DNA of 64,000 nt from Eublepharis macularius (taxonomy: Eukaryota > Chordata > Lepidosauria > Squamata > Eublepharidae): contig NC_072795.1 in the NCBI RefSeq assembly GCF_028583425.1, positions 5,913,001 through 5,977,000 of the forward strand, given 5' to 3'. Position 1 is the first letter of the stretch. Every line of letters begins with the position of its first letter. Below, piece after piece: positions 11,217 through 23,231 of the stretch. A model generated the notes under the pieces. It saw only the letters and a list, made by a program, of their open reading frames with translations. It searched no databases and was not told where the DNA came from. Both the position numbers and the translations under genes were made by a program.

Positions 11217-11295
11217 GTCCAGCAAGAGTCCAGTAGCACCTATACGACTAACAAAATTTGTGGTAGGGTGTGAGTTTTTGTGAGTCACAGCTCAC
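11217..11295 (-). mobile_element. PLE-A/PLE-C-like terminal fragment
   Basis: GAGTCCAGTAGCACCTATAC, a variant of the PLE terminus, followed by a diverged version of the arm. Short and degraded. Confidence 0.5.
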
Positions 11296-11715
11296 TCTTG
11301 CTCTTTTCTCTCAATTTTTTTTATCACTTGAGAACAAATAGTGCTGTTCGACATTTTTATGTTGATAGTAAAAGATCAATCCGGGACAAAAATCCAGATG
11401 AATCCTTGGACTTTGACTGTGTGCAATAAATTTACATTTGCATGCTCACCGAATATTGAAGGCACAACAGAAAAAATATGGCCCTGCTTTCAGACTAGAG
11501 TTCGTTCCCCCATTGCCTGGCACTCAGTCAAGAAGGAAATCTTTATTTTTGGACAGGGAAAGAACAAGAAACATGACTCACTGGCTTTTTCCAAAGAACA
11601 AGCAACTCGTGCAGGAGGGTAAGGTGGAAGCAGTTCCTTAGCAGTATTTATTAAAAATATTTGTATACCACTTGTCCCCTAGGTGACTAAATTTTTTAAA
11701 AAAAAATATTATAAA

Positions 11716-12279
11716 GCTTTCGGTCTCCAGCGCCATTTTGCAGTAATCGGGCAAGATGACCAATACAAAGGGGAAGAGGAGAGGGACTCGTTATATGTTC
11801 TCGAGACCCTTCTGCTAACATGGTGTTGTCCCTCTGGCTACTTACATGCGCATTTACAAGAAGGGCGATATTGTAGACATCAAGGGCATGGGTACAATTC
11901 AGAAAGGCATGCCCCACAAATGTTACCGTGGCAAAACAGGAAGAGTATACAACGTTACCCAGTGTGCTGTGGGCATTATTGTGAACAAGAAAGTTACGGG
12001 TAAAATTCTCGCCAAGAGGATTAATGTGCGTATTGAGCATATTAAGCATTCTAAGAGCAGAGACAGCTTCTTGCAGCGTGTGAAGGAAAATGAAAAAAAG
12101 AGAAAGGAAGCAAAGGAAAAAGGCACTGGGTTCGAGCTGAAACGCCAGCCTGCTCCTCCAAGAGAAGCACACTTTGTGAGCACCAATGGGAAAGAGCCAG
12201 AGCTGCTGGAACCAATTCCATATGAATTCATGGCATAATGGATATGGACAAAATAAAATCTTTTAGAGAACTGAAAAAC
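11716..12279 (+). pseudogene. RPL21: Processed RPL21 pseudogene (ribosomal protein eL21)
   Basis: Intronless copy of the 60S ribosomal protein gene. ATG at 11756 starts MTNTKGKRRGTRYMFSRPF and the frame runs to TAA at 12236-12238, exactly 160 codons, the normal RPL21 length. Codon 21 is TAA where lysine is expected and codon 20 is TGC where arginine is expected. From Met31 on, 130 residues are open and close to the vertebrate protein, ending [11 protein letters not shown]. The 5' part keeps UTR-like sequence, and AATAAA lies at 12252-12257 just before the end. A 12-bp target duplication, AAATATTATAAA at 11704-11715 and AAATATTATGAA at 12280-12291, marks a LINE-driven retro-insertion. Only a very short A-run remains as tail. 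The low number of changes suggests a fairly recent copy. Confidence 0.93.
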
Positions 12280-12664
12280 AAATATTATGAACAATCTATA
12301 CTTTAAAAAAATCTCTATGAACTCCCCTTGCTACCCTAAACGCACTCTGCACTCTGCAAGGAGGGAACTCGCTGCTACCGAACTGAGGGAGCTGAGCAGA
12401 CTATGCTCCAGCCCTCGGTCCTAGAGTGGCAGCGGAGCAGGCCTGGTGTTTTCTCTGTCCTCGAGTGGGAGCTAGTGACTGGGGCAGAAGGAGGAGGGAG
12501 CGCTGGGCACCACCAACCGCATGGAGAGGCAGGTATGCAGGGGGCTGACTGCTGGCTCCCTGGGCTGCCCTCCTCAACATGGTCCTGGACTTCAACGGTA
12601 CCAGCAGTGCAGCGGGTGGGATTCTCTCCCTCTTCTCTCTGCCAAGAATTGCAGCGAGTGGCCG

Positions 12665-12760
12665 TTCTTTCAGACTACACTTCCCATGGAAACTTGTGGG
12701 AAACTGACACACGAAGAACACGTGTCGGGCGTCTCGTGTAGTTTCCCTCTCAGATGTACA
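12665..12760. repeat. FB-like foldback remnant
   Basis: GACTACACTTCCCATGGAAA and CTCGTGTAGTTTCCCTCT form a weak inverted pair related to FB-1/FB-2 ends. Confidence 0.4.
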
Positions 12761-12779
12761 TGATACTCTGGCAATAAAG

Positions 12780-13500
12780 AGGATCGTCACCGTTTCAATG
12801 AGTCAGAAAGCAAAAGTCTGGATATCGTGGCTTCATATTTCACGATCACATTGCTGAATTTATTTGAAGTACACCAAACAAGAAACAAGACATGAGAATC
12901 GGCAAGTCTGGTTTCTGTTACGATCTGAAAATATTGTTTTGAGTTTTGCATCGGTAACGATGGCAGAAAATTTTGGGATTGTAGATGCTACATCCTCACA
13001 TAGAGAAGTTTGTTGGCTTCGGCGCAGAGGTTGGCGAAGTCCACCTTAAAAAGTCACTTTCAGGCTATGACTTCCATTCAGAACACCATTGGCTGATATG
13101 TGGATACCAACTTGGGACCCAAGCAACATGTCCCAAAAGTCTAAGCTCTGTGTATCTTTTCCTGAGGACTTCTAAGAACAACATACAAGATTGGAGTTCA
13201 AACATCAGTCGTCTTGTATAATGAGTGCCCATCCAACAGATTTGTATAGCACATATTGCCAAATCAAAGACCAATACCACACAGACAAGGGTATCTACTG
13301 TATCAGTAGATCATTTTAGAATCCTGTGGACCGTAGAGATCTGCACGAGTGACACCTCGGTTACTGCAAGTTAACAGATGGAGGTTTTTGAAAGAATAAT
13401 TTGTAGACCACTGTGAAAATATTTCCAGCAGGGAAATACTGTTGAGTTGGAGTACACTTTTATGTTCATCATCATGCCTTCTGTGCAGTCCCACATTTAT
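12780..13500. other. No recognised feature
   Basis: AT-rich, non-repetitive to the eye. No coherent long reading frame. Confidence 0.4.
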
Positions 13501-13503
13501 TAC

Positions 13504-14140
13504 TATTTTATTTATTTTATTTGACTTATACGCCGCCCTCCCCACGAATGGGCTCAGGGCGGCTCACAACTTCCATAAAATACAATAAATTATTCATAAA
13601 AATATACAATCAGTAACAATCTTAAAACAGTCATTAAAAGAGTCCAGGCGCTTTATCCAGGCTACTTAAATAAACAATTGGGAGTCTGTATATAGACCTA
13701 CATATGGGTATAGCACATGGCTGAGGGCAGTCCCAGAAAAAGTGGTGGTCTTAGATAGAAGGAGGAGGACACACGCTGGCACTCAGCCGAAGGCCCGGCG
13801 GAACATCTCTGTTTTACAGGCCCTGCGGAAATGTAACAGGTCCCGCAGGGCCCGGATGTCCAGTGGGAGAGCGTTCCACCAGGCTGGGGCCAGGGCATAA
13901 AAAGCCCTAGCCCTGGTTGAGGCCAGGTGGATGTCCTTCAGGTCAGGGACCACCAGGAGTTGCTTGTCTGCAGAGCATAACACCCTGCAGGGGACATAAT
14001 GGGGGAGGCGGTCTCACAGGCATGCAGGTCCCAGTCCGTTAACCAAGGTTAACACCTTGAACCGGATCTGGAACTCCACTGGGAAACCGTGCAGCTGGCA
14101 CAGCACCGGACGAATGTGCGCTCGAATTCCTGCCCCCCAC
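13504..14140 (-). mobile_element. L2-group LINE, 3' end with C-terminal RT piece
   Basis: Tail with TTTATTTTATTTGACTTATA and CGCCCTCCCCACGAATGGGC. Minus-strand protein pieces include STRARAFYALAPAWWNALPLDI, the conserved end of the L2 polyprotein. 5'-truncated and broken. Confidence 0.8.
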
Positions 14141-14559
14141 AACGTGTATGGTTCTGTACACTTCACGCCCCTGATGAGGTGGGTATACTCTAGCCCATTC
14201 ATTCTTACATTACAATCAGCCGTTTTGAGGTGCCACAAAATGCTTTTGGTTTCCATCCCAGGAACTGTGCGTAATTCATCACGGAGAGTTTTTGCAAATG
14301 TGTGTGAGTCCAGTTCTCACTGTTGGTGCCAAGTTTGTTTTGTTCTTGGCAGGCCCCGGCTGATCAGAACAATTCAGGTTGGGTAGGTCTTGCCTCTTTG
14401 CAAAGGGTGTTACTCTAGAGTAGTGCTCTGCAGTCGGTGGGCCAGGTAAACCGTTCTTTGTTTAGGGTTTGTTTGTGTGTTTTTGATAGAGGAAAAATAG
14501 TCAAGGAGAAAAACAGAGTTTTGGTTTGGATGCAATGTCAAACCTTCAAGATAGTTTCA

Positions 14560-14935
14560 GGAAAAATAGCCATGTAGGTCTGCAGTAGAACTGAAGAATC
14601 TGAGTCCAGTGGTACCTTACAGAGTAACAAGATTTCCAGGGTGTAAGCTTTCAAGAGTCAAAGCTCCCTTCTTCAGATACAGATCCCTAAGCCTTTATGT
14701 CCCAGCAGGAAGATGGGAGGGGTGAAGCAAAGACAGGGGTCAGAATGTAAAAGTACAATGTAGCTTGATTAGCACAAAAATGAGCATCTGTAGTGAGATA
14801 AGAATGTAAAGGATATAAAGGCTCTGGGACCTCCACTCCTCTTTGTATCTGAAGAAGGGAGCGCCGTCTCTCAAAAGTTTATATCCTGGAAATCTTGTTG
14901 TTCTCTAAGATGCCACTGGACTCAAATCCTAATGT
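14560..14935. mobile_element. PLE-C inverted pair with spacer
   Basis: The left arm (14560-14690) and right arm (14840-14935) are reverse complements around about 150 bp of unrelated spacer. The right arm keeps CTGAAGA, but the later GAAA has decayed to CAAA. Confidence 0.65.
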
Positions 14936-15419
14936 CAAACGAGGATCTGCAAAGAGCCCGCAACTTAGGGTCAAAACACACAAGACGCAGGGGCGAGTGT
15001 CGGGTCTTGCAAGGATCCCTGGGAATTGTAGTTAAAAAAACTCAGCCGCTCATGTGAACCTCAGCCGGGGAGAATAATTGCAACTGGAGGGACTTTCTGT
15101 CTCTCACACACATGCTCTCTCTTTCTCTCTTTCAAAAATCCTCCAGAGAGCTCAGGATGGGGATGCGGCGGGAAGGCCATTTTCGGCCTCCATCGCCATC
15201 TTGTTGGCCCACGCAGTGGCAGAAGAGACCAAAAACGGCCTTCCCGCCCCTCACAGGAGGAGGGAGAGGATGCCGCGGGCCTTCAAGGTAAGGTACGTGT
15301 GGGGCTAGGGCTGGCATTGGGGGTGGTGGTGGTGGTAGGGGCTGAGGATTGGGCAGTTTAAAGGGCCCTGCCGCTTGCAAGTGGCAGGAAAAGTTTATAT
15401 AGCCATTTCTCTGGGGAAA

Positions 15420-15580
15420 TGGCCGTTTAAACTGCCCCTTTATGACCCAAATGAACCAGTAGACTAGTTTGTGGAAGTTCGTGGAAACGGGCTTCCACGA
15501 ACCACTGGTTTGCGAACCACAAACTGACCTGGTCTGTGCATTTTTTTGGGTCGTAATTCAATTCGTGCCCATCTCTAGCT
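15420..15580 (+). mobile_element. hAT-1-type partial element (right end)
   Basis: GGAAGTTCGTGGAAACGGGC and the terminal ATTCGTGCCCATCTCTAG are visible; the left end is not recognised. Confidence 0.55.
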
Positions 15581-16141
15581 GGGAGCAATGTAACAAGAGG
15601 CAGGGAAAAAAGCCGAGGTGTTTTGTGAGTAAGAGAGAAACCCAGTCCCTCCTATTCTTCTTCTTCCGTTACATTCCCCTGCCCAATTTCTGAGCTCCTG
15701 AAGGAAAACCATCCAATTGGATTTTTGAAAGAGAATCAATCTCTCCAGTTTCTCTTTGAGAGAATTGCTTTAAAAGAGAATCTCTCCAAGTGAGCAGCTA
15801 TTCTTTGCAAGAAAATCCACTTTGCTCGGTTTTCCTCCAGTTGCTTGGACGCTGGGTGCGTGGGTAAGACTACCATTCCCAGCAAAACTTGCGGAACCTA
15901 TCAAGTGCTCTTCATATATAATTTGTCCTGGATGTTTCCACTCTCACTTATGTGACCCCTCTTATTACCTTTCTCTCCCCTCTACCCACTGAGCAAGGCA
16001 GAAGAATGAGTGATTTCTTGATTTATAACACCCAGGCTGGCAAACTATGAGATTCTGTATGTTTCAGGAATTCCATAAATGATAGTTTGCTGGTTTGGAT
16101 TTAACAGCAAACCAATGTTGGTCACTAGCCTGGAGACAATG

Positions 16142-16544
16142 CAGGGCTTTTTTTCAGCTGGAATGTGGTAGAACGGAGTTCTGGCACCTCTTGAAAATGG
16201 TCACATGGCCATGGCCCCACCCCCTGATCTCCAGACAGAGGGGAGTTTAGATCGCCCTCCATGCCGCTGGCACGGAGGGCAATCTAAACTCCCCTCTGTC
16301 TGGAGAACAGGGGGAGGGGCCACCAGCCATGTGACCATTTTCGCAGAGCGTGGTTTAAACTTTAAAAAACTGCCCCCTTGTTCCAGCTGACCCAAAGGGA
16401 CGTCATTGTGTGGTCCTGGGAGCATGTGCGCACTTTGTGCACACACACACGTGGTACCAGAGGCACTACCTCCCACCAAGAGTTGCCCCCTGTGCTGGCA
16501 ACCCACTGAGTTCCACCACCTCTTTTCCCAGAAAAAAAGTTCTG
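16142..16544. mobile_element. hAT-2 non-autonomous element, 403 bp
   Basis: Termini CAGGGCTTTTTTTCAGCTGG and CCCAGAAAAAAAGTTCTG, 8-bp duplication AGACAATG (16134-16141, 16545-16552). Contains a CTCCAGACAGAGGGGAG foldback core. Confidence 0.88.
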
Positions 16545-16830
16545 AGACAATGTACAACTTCACTGTACACAAGCAGAGAAGGAAGCACACAAGGTTGAAG
16601 ATACACCACCTAGCCCCATGCATATCACAATGAACCGTAGTTTGGTGTTACACCTAAGCTAAGACAGACAATAACAAGACACCTGCCAAAGAGAATCACC
16701 TGTGCAAAAGAAGAAATGTTGGCAAGTGTAGCTTATATAGGGTATATTCTTCCTTTGCATCCTGAAAAGAGTCAAAAGGAAGCTCAAATATCATTTAAAA
16801 ACTGCCAGCTGGGGTTAAGAGAGAGCTCTA

Positions 16831-16961
16831 AGGGCCAAGCTACAAGTGACAAATGACACTTGAACGGCAAGTGGATCGAGTGGAGAGCAAGTGGAGGGCA
16901 AATGAACAGGGAGGAATAGACTTGCCGTTCAAGTGTCATTTGTCACTTGTAGTTTGGCCCT
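16831..16961. mobile_element. FB-1 foldback element, 131 bp subtype
   Basis: AGGGCCAAGCTACAAGTGAC ... GTCACTTGTAGTTTGGCCCT with inner arms ACTTGAACGGCAAG / CTTGCCGTTCAAGT. Confidence 0.78.
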
Positions 16962-17310
16962 AACTTCTCTGAAAAGTATGGCTAATATGATACATGAATT
17001 TTGCATAAGATGAGTTACAACCTTGGGACGCATGCTACTTTTTAAAGAAGAGAGATAAGATTACAGGGAAAGAGAAGAAGGCATAATTTAGACAATCTGA
17101 AATATGCTTGCGTCTAGTTTGCAGGGAGTTAAAATGGAGTGCCCATCTATTTGGAGAGAACCGGGCATCTGCTCAATGCATGCCCGGGTGGGGTGGTAGT
17201 GATAATAGCTTGTTGATTATTAAGATGTTCCAACTATTGATGAAAATGTTCATGTATAATATGTAGGAGCAGGAACAAACTGCTGGGGTCCATGAACAAT
17301 TTTATCTGTT

Positions 17311-17673
17311 GGTTGTTGTGGGTTTTCCGGGCTGTGTTGCCATGGTCTTGGCATTGTAGTTCCCGACGTTTCGCCAGCAGCTGTGGCTGGCATCTTCAGA
17401 GGTGTAGCGCCAAAAGACAGAGATCTCTCAGTGTCACACTGAGAGATCTGAATAGGGTATATTCTTCCTTTGCATCCTAAAAAGAGTCAAAGGGAAGCTT
17501 AAATATCATTTGGTCTGGTGTGACACTGAGAGATCTCTGTCTTTTGGTGCTACAACTCTGAAGATGCCAGCCACAGCTGCTGGCGAAACGTCGGGAACTA
17601 CAATGCAAAGACCACGGCAACACAGCCCGGAAAACCCACAACAACCATCGTTCTCCGGCCGTGAAAGCCTTCG
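17311..17673. mobile_element. PLE-B hairpin with 15-bp target duplication
   Basis: Inverted arms of about 140-160 bp contain GTTTTCCGGGCTGTGTTGCC and its partner. The target duplication ACAATTTTATCTGTT lies at 17296-17310 and 17674-17688. The right arm holds CTGAAGA (17558-17564), a GCCAGC/GCTGGC hairpin and GAAA (17585-17588). The loop (about 17453-17511) carries a copy of sequence found at 16738-16796. Confidence 0.8.
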
Positions 17674-18223
17674 ACAATTTTATCTGTTCTCAATTTTTAA
17701 AAAACCAATTAAATTCATGCAAATATATATGTTCAGATTGCCACCCAAAGCAGGGTCATACCCATTTAAGCACATTGATTTCCGTGGAAAGGAGAACAAA
17801 AAGCGTGCTGTGGGAGCCCTTTTTTTTATTCACCCTATTGAATGTATATTTGCTCATTGCGTAAGGCCATTTGTGGACTTTGGATTAGTGCTAATTTTTA
17901 AGGAACTGGTTCCTGGAATGAGAGATAAGATTACAGTTCGAGGTGTATATTGAACAAGCTAAAGAATATCTGGGATGCCTTTTATGCATGCTAGACTTTT
18001 TAAAATTAAAGCTCTCGCTGGAAATTCTCTGTGGGGGCCAACAGCGATCTTAAAACGTAGCAGCCTTGTCATGTATATCTCTTGCAGGGGAAGACCCACA
18101 GATAAATCACAATAGAGAGAACTACAGGTATAACGGAAGGGTGGGGGGGAAGTGCATAATTCAATGAGGAATGGGGAAAAAAACCTAACACGGGTAATTT
18201 TATATATTTTAAGTAACTTCCAA

Positions 18224-18305
18224 TGCAATCCTAAGCAGAATTACTCCAGTCTAGGCCCATTGAAATCAACGGATTTAGACTGGAGTAATTCTGTTTAGGA
18301 TTGCA
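18224..18305. mobile_element. 82-bp foldback MITE
   Basis: TGCAATCCTAAGCAGAATTA ... TAATTCTGTTTAGGATTGCA, arms about 38 bp. Confidence 0.78.
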
Positions 18306-19725
18306 CTATTCAGATGCAATTTTGACACCAGTCTGTAAACTACTTAGGATAACAACTAGGGCTGACAAATTCCATGCGTGGCGCTCTCCCGGCATTATTG
18401 TGCCCTCTGCCCACAATGCCGACATTAAAAATCACAGTGTTCAGAAATTAGCAGGGGGATCAGTTTAATCTCCCAGGAAAAACTGTGCCTGATTTTTAAG
18501 GTTATTGTTCTTCCTCAAAAGATCTTCACAGGTACGATCCAGCCACAACTGGAATTCATTCACAAATCCAAGACAATATATTCCCCCATAGATTAATTGA
18601 CACCCCAGCCTTCTCCGCAAAGCAGTTTACACCATTCTCCTCTCCTCTTTGCTCTAACGGCTAGGTGGGCTCTTCCACCTCAGGGCACATTTTACCTATA
18701 AAGGTAGGGCCCTGGCCTCATTCAAATTGTGCACGCTTCCTGGCTGCTCCCTTAGGGTCACTTTCCTAAGCCTCTCTCTCTCTATGCATGCTTACCGGAT
18801 CCAAAGCGCTGTTCCCTTGAGGTTTGCCCTAAGTCCCTCGCTCTCTTGGCCGAGGACGCTGGCCGTTCGAAGCTACTCTCTTCTCTCGCTGACTGGACTA
18901 CTCTTCAGGATAGGCAGATATATTTACTCCCTCTCTCTATTCCCTATTTCTGGCTAAATTTCCTAGGACTCTGTTTGTGTGTTTCTGATCATCTTGCCCC
19001 CGTAATTGCGAGTGTATGCGCATACCATTTTGTTCTTAAAAAAAACAAACAAATTGTTTGACTTTAAGAACCAGCCTCGTTTGCTATTCTGGGAAGAGAC
19101 TCCGTAGAAGCTGGTGACAGATCTCTGTGGTTACCGGCCTCTCGCATAGCCATTCTTCTTGCTTGCTAATTCCCCCACAAATCATTTTATTACAAGGAGA
19201 CCAGTTCCGGTAACAAGTGGGGCAAAGCCCAACAGGATTTTTGTTAGTTTGTTGTTTGGAGCAAAGGGCACGAGGAACCACCCAGCAGGCTGAGGTGGGT
19301 CTGGGGAAGGCGTCCGCCAGTACAATAGCTGCCTATTCATTCGAGGTGTACAGCTTTCAAAAAAAAAATTACAGTGACGGGAGAAATTAAACCTGGCCTT
19401 CCTTCTTTCCATTTTTTTGGCAACTGTCTGGAAAGCAAAAGAACAAACAAACAAAACCCCAAATCAAAGGCTGGCCAGGCCTGGCTGTTTCTCTCTGGTC
19501 AGTTGGCAGCCCTGATTGCCTCTGGAAAACAAGGACAGAGTCTATGGCTTAGGTTTCCCTCTGAAATATGCGGAATGAAAAAGTGCTAACTTTGGCCAGC
19601 TTGCGCCTTTACTTTGTTAAAAAGGCAACATGAAAAACTTGAACGTATCCAACAGCAAACCTCTGGGCTCTGCTGAATCTTGTGGCTGAAACTTGAAATG
19701 ATGCCTTGACTACAATGGCAGTATT
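18306..19725. other. Unassigned intergenic stretch
   Basis: It includes a CTATAAAGG box near 18695 and a C/T-rich tract, but no frame, no terminal repeats and no target duplication that I can confirm. Confidence 0.35.
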
Positions 19726-20057
19726 CAGGGCTTTTTTTCTGGGAAAAGAGGTGGTGGAACTCAGTGGTGGAACTCCGGACCGCACAATGACGTCACTTTG
19801 GGTCAGCTGGAACAAGGGGGGAGTTTTTTAAAGTTTAAATTGCCCTCGGCGAAAATGGTCACATGGCTGGTGGCCCCGCCCCCTGATCTCCAGACAGAGG
19901 GGAGTTAAGAATGCCCTCCGCGCCACTCCAGCGGTGCGAAGGGCAATCTAAACTCCCCTCTGTCTGGAGATCAGGGGGCGGGGCCGCTTGCCATGTAACC
20001 ATTTTTAAGAGGTGCCGGAACTCCGTTCCACCGCGTTCCCGCTGAAAAAAAGCCCTG
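19726..20057. mobile_element. hAT-2 element, opposite orientation, 332 bp
   Basis: CAGGGCTTTTTTTCTGGG to GAAAAAAAGCCCTG with perfect 8-bp duplication GCAGTATT (19718-19725, 20058-20065). Confidence 0.88.
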
Positions 20058-20734
20058 GCAGTATTAAGTGCAAGCATGCCATTGTCTGACCCACAAACAA
20101 TGTTGCCAGCCTTCAGGTGGGCCAAAAACAAATAGTGGAAACCCACAACTGGGAGCGGATACTAAGACACAATTTTCAAAGTTGTTTTTTATAATGAAAG
20201 AAGTGCAAGGTGCTATATGTTAAGTACATATAAACGCAGTATAAATACATTTACAATAAATATCTAAAAGACATACAAAATATCCACAATCCAATAAATA
20301 TAATATTATGGCCAACTAAGTCCGTAGATTGTAACACGAAACTGGCACCCAACAGAGAGTTTGCGGTTGATTTTTTCTCAACAACAAAAATGGATCCCAA
20401 AGGGAACAAAACCTTCAATTGGTAAGTGTCCTGGATGGTCATCAATCTTACATATTCATGTTAATTCTTTTTTTATTTTTATTTTTTGCTGCAGGTAGAA
20501 CCGGAATCACAGGAAACAAGTTCCACAATCCCAACAAAGGCCGGCCAACGTGTCTTGTTTTATTGGACCAACTTCATCAGAGAGTACTCATAAAGTCCAC
20601 CCTCCACCCACTGACACACATGGAGTCTCTTGTGTGCCAGCGTTCGACACAACCTGTGCTCTGGCCGTGTGCCGGAGATCAGTGCCCCTGGAGAAAACGG
20701 TTGCTTTGGGGAGTGGACTGTATGGCATGATTAC

Positions 20735-20815
20735 CCCACTGAGGTCCCTCCCCAGTCTCCACCCCCATATCTCCAGGAATTTCCCATCCTGGAGTTGGCA
20801 ACCCTATGCCCCCAA
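20735..20815. mobile_element. hAT-3 terminal fragment
   Basis: ATCTCCAGGAATTTCCCATC and GGAGTTGGCAACCCTA. Confidence 0.55.
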
Positions 20816-21004
20816 AACTGAAACGTATTGGTTTCGAGCCCTTATGGCTGTCCCAGTTTCTAACCAAAGAGCCAGGGAAATGTAGTTGTACAAAGGAATT
20901 AATGTCTCCAGCAAAGAACTCTTAACGTTTGCTCACAACTACAACTTGAAATAATGGCGGGTTTTAAGCTGTTATGTAAATGGGCAAAGGTGGCAGGAGG
21001 TGGA

Positions 21005-21371
21005 TGCATCATCATCATCATCATCATCATTCATAATAACAACATTAACATCAACATCAGCATCAACAATATTAACATCAACATCAACATCAATATTAAT
21101 ATTAATGTTAATATTAATATCAATATCAACATCAACATCAACATCAACACTAATATTAATATTAATATCGACATCGACATCAATGTTAATGTTAATGTTA
21201 ATGTTAAAATGTCAATATATCAATATATTAATATTTTAATATTTTAATATTAATATCAATATATCAATATATCAATATATTAAAATATTAACATTTTAAT
21301 ATTTTAATATATTAACATTAACACATTGACACTGACACTGACACTGACACTGACATTAACATTAACATTGA
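21005..21371. repeat. Compound microsatellite (ATC / AACATC / TTAATA / CACTGA words)
   Basis: Runs of ATC, then AACATC, ATTAAT, GTTAAT and ACACTG words in blocks, about 365 bp, directly against the L2 3' end that follows. Confidence 0.9.
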
Positions 21372-21665
21372 ACCGCCCATCCTCAGGGGCTCTGGGTGGT
21401 GAATAACAGTTAAAATCAATAATAACAAGAAAACAATAATTATAAAATCAACACACAATAAGCAATAATAAAATAAATTAACCAAGTACATTAAAGTGCA
21501 ATGGTGGGGAGAACCCCCCCCCCAAAGGAAGGAGGCTGACTTGGCACCGCCCCCTTCAACCACCGAACGCCTGGCGGAACAGCTCTGTCTTACAGGCCCG
21601 GCGGAACGATAATATGTCCCGCTGGGCCCGAGTCTCCATTGACAGAGTGTTCCATCAGTCTATAG
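21372..21665 (-). mobile_element. L2-group LINE 3' end
   Basis: CCGCCCATCCTCAGGGGCTC (3' UTR) and GCGGAACAGCTCTGTCTTAC (end of coding region). Confidence 0.75.
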
Positions 21666-21844
21666 AGCTGGTGGATCCTTTACCCAGAATAGGAAGAAGA
21701 AATTGGTACCTCTAGCAGCACCCAATTTTCTCCTCCTCCGTTAGGAAACAGACAAAGGGCAACTGCCCAAGTGCACGCTTTGCAACCCCACTTCAGAGAG
21801 ACATGGAGCCCAGCAACGTCAATGCAAGAAGCCGCAAGTAAACT

Positions 21845-21962
21845 TGCCATCTCTGGCTTGAGAAATTCCTGGAGATCTGGGGAGCAGTCCCTGGGGAAAG
21901 AGCTCAGCAGGGATATGATGCCTTGGGGTTTGCCCCGCTGGAGGTTTGGTCACCCTAGCAGC
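21845..21962. mobile_element. hAT-3 degraded fragment
   Basis: GAAATTCCTGGAGATCTGGG to GGAGGTTTGGTCACCCTA. Confidence 0.5.
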
Positions 21963-22174
21963 AAGGTACTGGGGGAAGAACACTGATGAAAGCCCAGCAG
22001 ATCAAAGCAAGAAGCTCTGATGCCTGCACATTTTGTACCAAGTTGCTTTTACTGCATTGATACCATTGAATACGTAAGGAAGATTAGAACACCTGGGCAA
22101 CTAACAATGCGATTCTTAGAATCCTGGGAGTATACCCATTAAATAGACCTAGGCTTGCTCTCTAAACCATTTAA

Positions 22175-22475
22175 CAAGAACAACAATAACAACAGTGTGC
22201 TTATATACTACTCTTCTACCCAGATTAGTGCCCCACTCAGAGCAGTGAACAAGGTCAATGTTATTATTATCCCCACAATGTAGCTGGGGAGTTAGGCTGA
22301 GAGGAGTGGCTGACCCAAGGCCTCTTGATACCGATTGTACTAATCTCATACTGTGTAATCCGCCTTGAGTCTCAGTGAGAAAGGCGGACTATAGAGCTCA
22401 TGGCAGAAGTGAGGTTCAAACCAACAGAGTGCTGATTCGCAGCCCAACCACTTAACCACTGTGCTACAGCAGCTT
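22175..22475 (-). mobile_element. CORE-type SINE, interrupted by an L2-tail piece
   Basis: Same family as 4028-4185; the segment 22323-22398 (ATACCGATTGTACTAATCTC) is inserted and recurs at 23040. Confidence 0.7.
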
Positions 22476-22483
22476 TCAAACTA

Positions 22484-22705
22484 ATAATAGCAGCGCTTAT
22501 ATACCACCCTTCTAGACAGATTATTGCATGCTCAGAGCAGTGAACAAAGTCAGTGTTGGTATTATCCCCACAATACAGATGGGGGAGCTAGGCTAAGAGG
22601 AGTGGCTTGCCCAAGACCACCTGCTGAGCTTGTGGCAGTAGTGGGATTAGAACCAGCAGAGTGCTGGCTCACAGCCCAACCATGTAACCACTATGCAACA
22701 GATGT
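22484..22705 (-). mobile_element. CORE-type SINE, second tRNA-headed family
   Basis: CACCCTTCTAGACAGATTAT at the tail, CAGCCCAACCATGTAACCAC at the head. Confidence 0.72.
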
Positions 22706-22818
22706 GAGGTTTAGCAGATATGAGAAGACATCAGACAGGGTTGTTATGAGAAGAAAATGGAGGAGGGGAGAATGAAGTAAGCTACTGGTTTCCCTTTGGG
22801 GAGGAAGGTGGGGTATAA

Positions 22819-22858
22819 ATGAAGAAGAAGAAGAAGAAGAAGAAGAAGAAGAAGAAAT
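22819..22858 (+). repeat. (GAA)n microsatellite
   Basis: About 12 GAA units. Confidence 0.9.
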
Positions 22859-23039
22859 TGATGATGATGGAGACAAGATGATTGGTATTATCTGGTCAGC
22901 TCTCACTAAAAGATGTTTTAGAATAAGATTTTTTCTACTCTGTATTGGATTCTTGCTAACACTATGTCTTTTAAACTTGTATCTATTTACCCTATGGTAT
23001 TGTTTATGAAATACCCTTGATACTTCATTGAAATGTCCT

Positions 23040-23130
23040 TGATACCGATTGTACTAATCTCATACTGTGTAATCTGCCTTGAGTCTCAGTGAAAAGGCGG
23101 ACTATAAAATAAATAAATAAATAAATCCCT
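23040..23130 (+). mobile_element. L2-group 3' tail, second type
   Basis: ATACCGATTGTACTAATCTC, GCCTTGAGTCTCAGTGAAAA and (AAAT)n. Confidence 0.65.
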
Positions 23131-23231
23131 GAGTAATTCATATTAAAAAGGGATCAAGTGAAAATGTTCATTTCAAATCAGAAAGGAGGGACCGCATCAG
23201 AGTCTCTGCCTCTTTTTTTTGGGTGGAGGGG

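Noticed and set aside
11846-12238. Functional 130-residue RPL21-like protein
   Set aside because: It is only the part of the retrocopy after the nonsense codon; no promoter is evident.
18640-19215. Possible second LTR (TATA-like box, pyrimidine-rich body)
   Set aside because: No TG...CA ends with a target duplication could be found.
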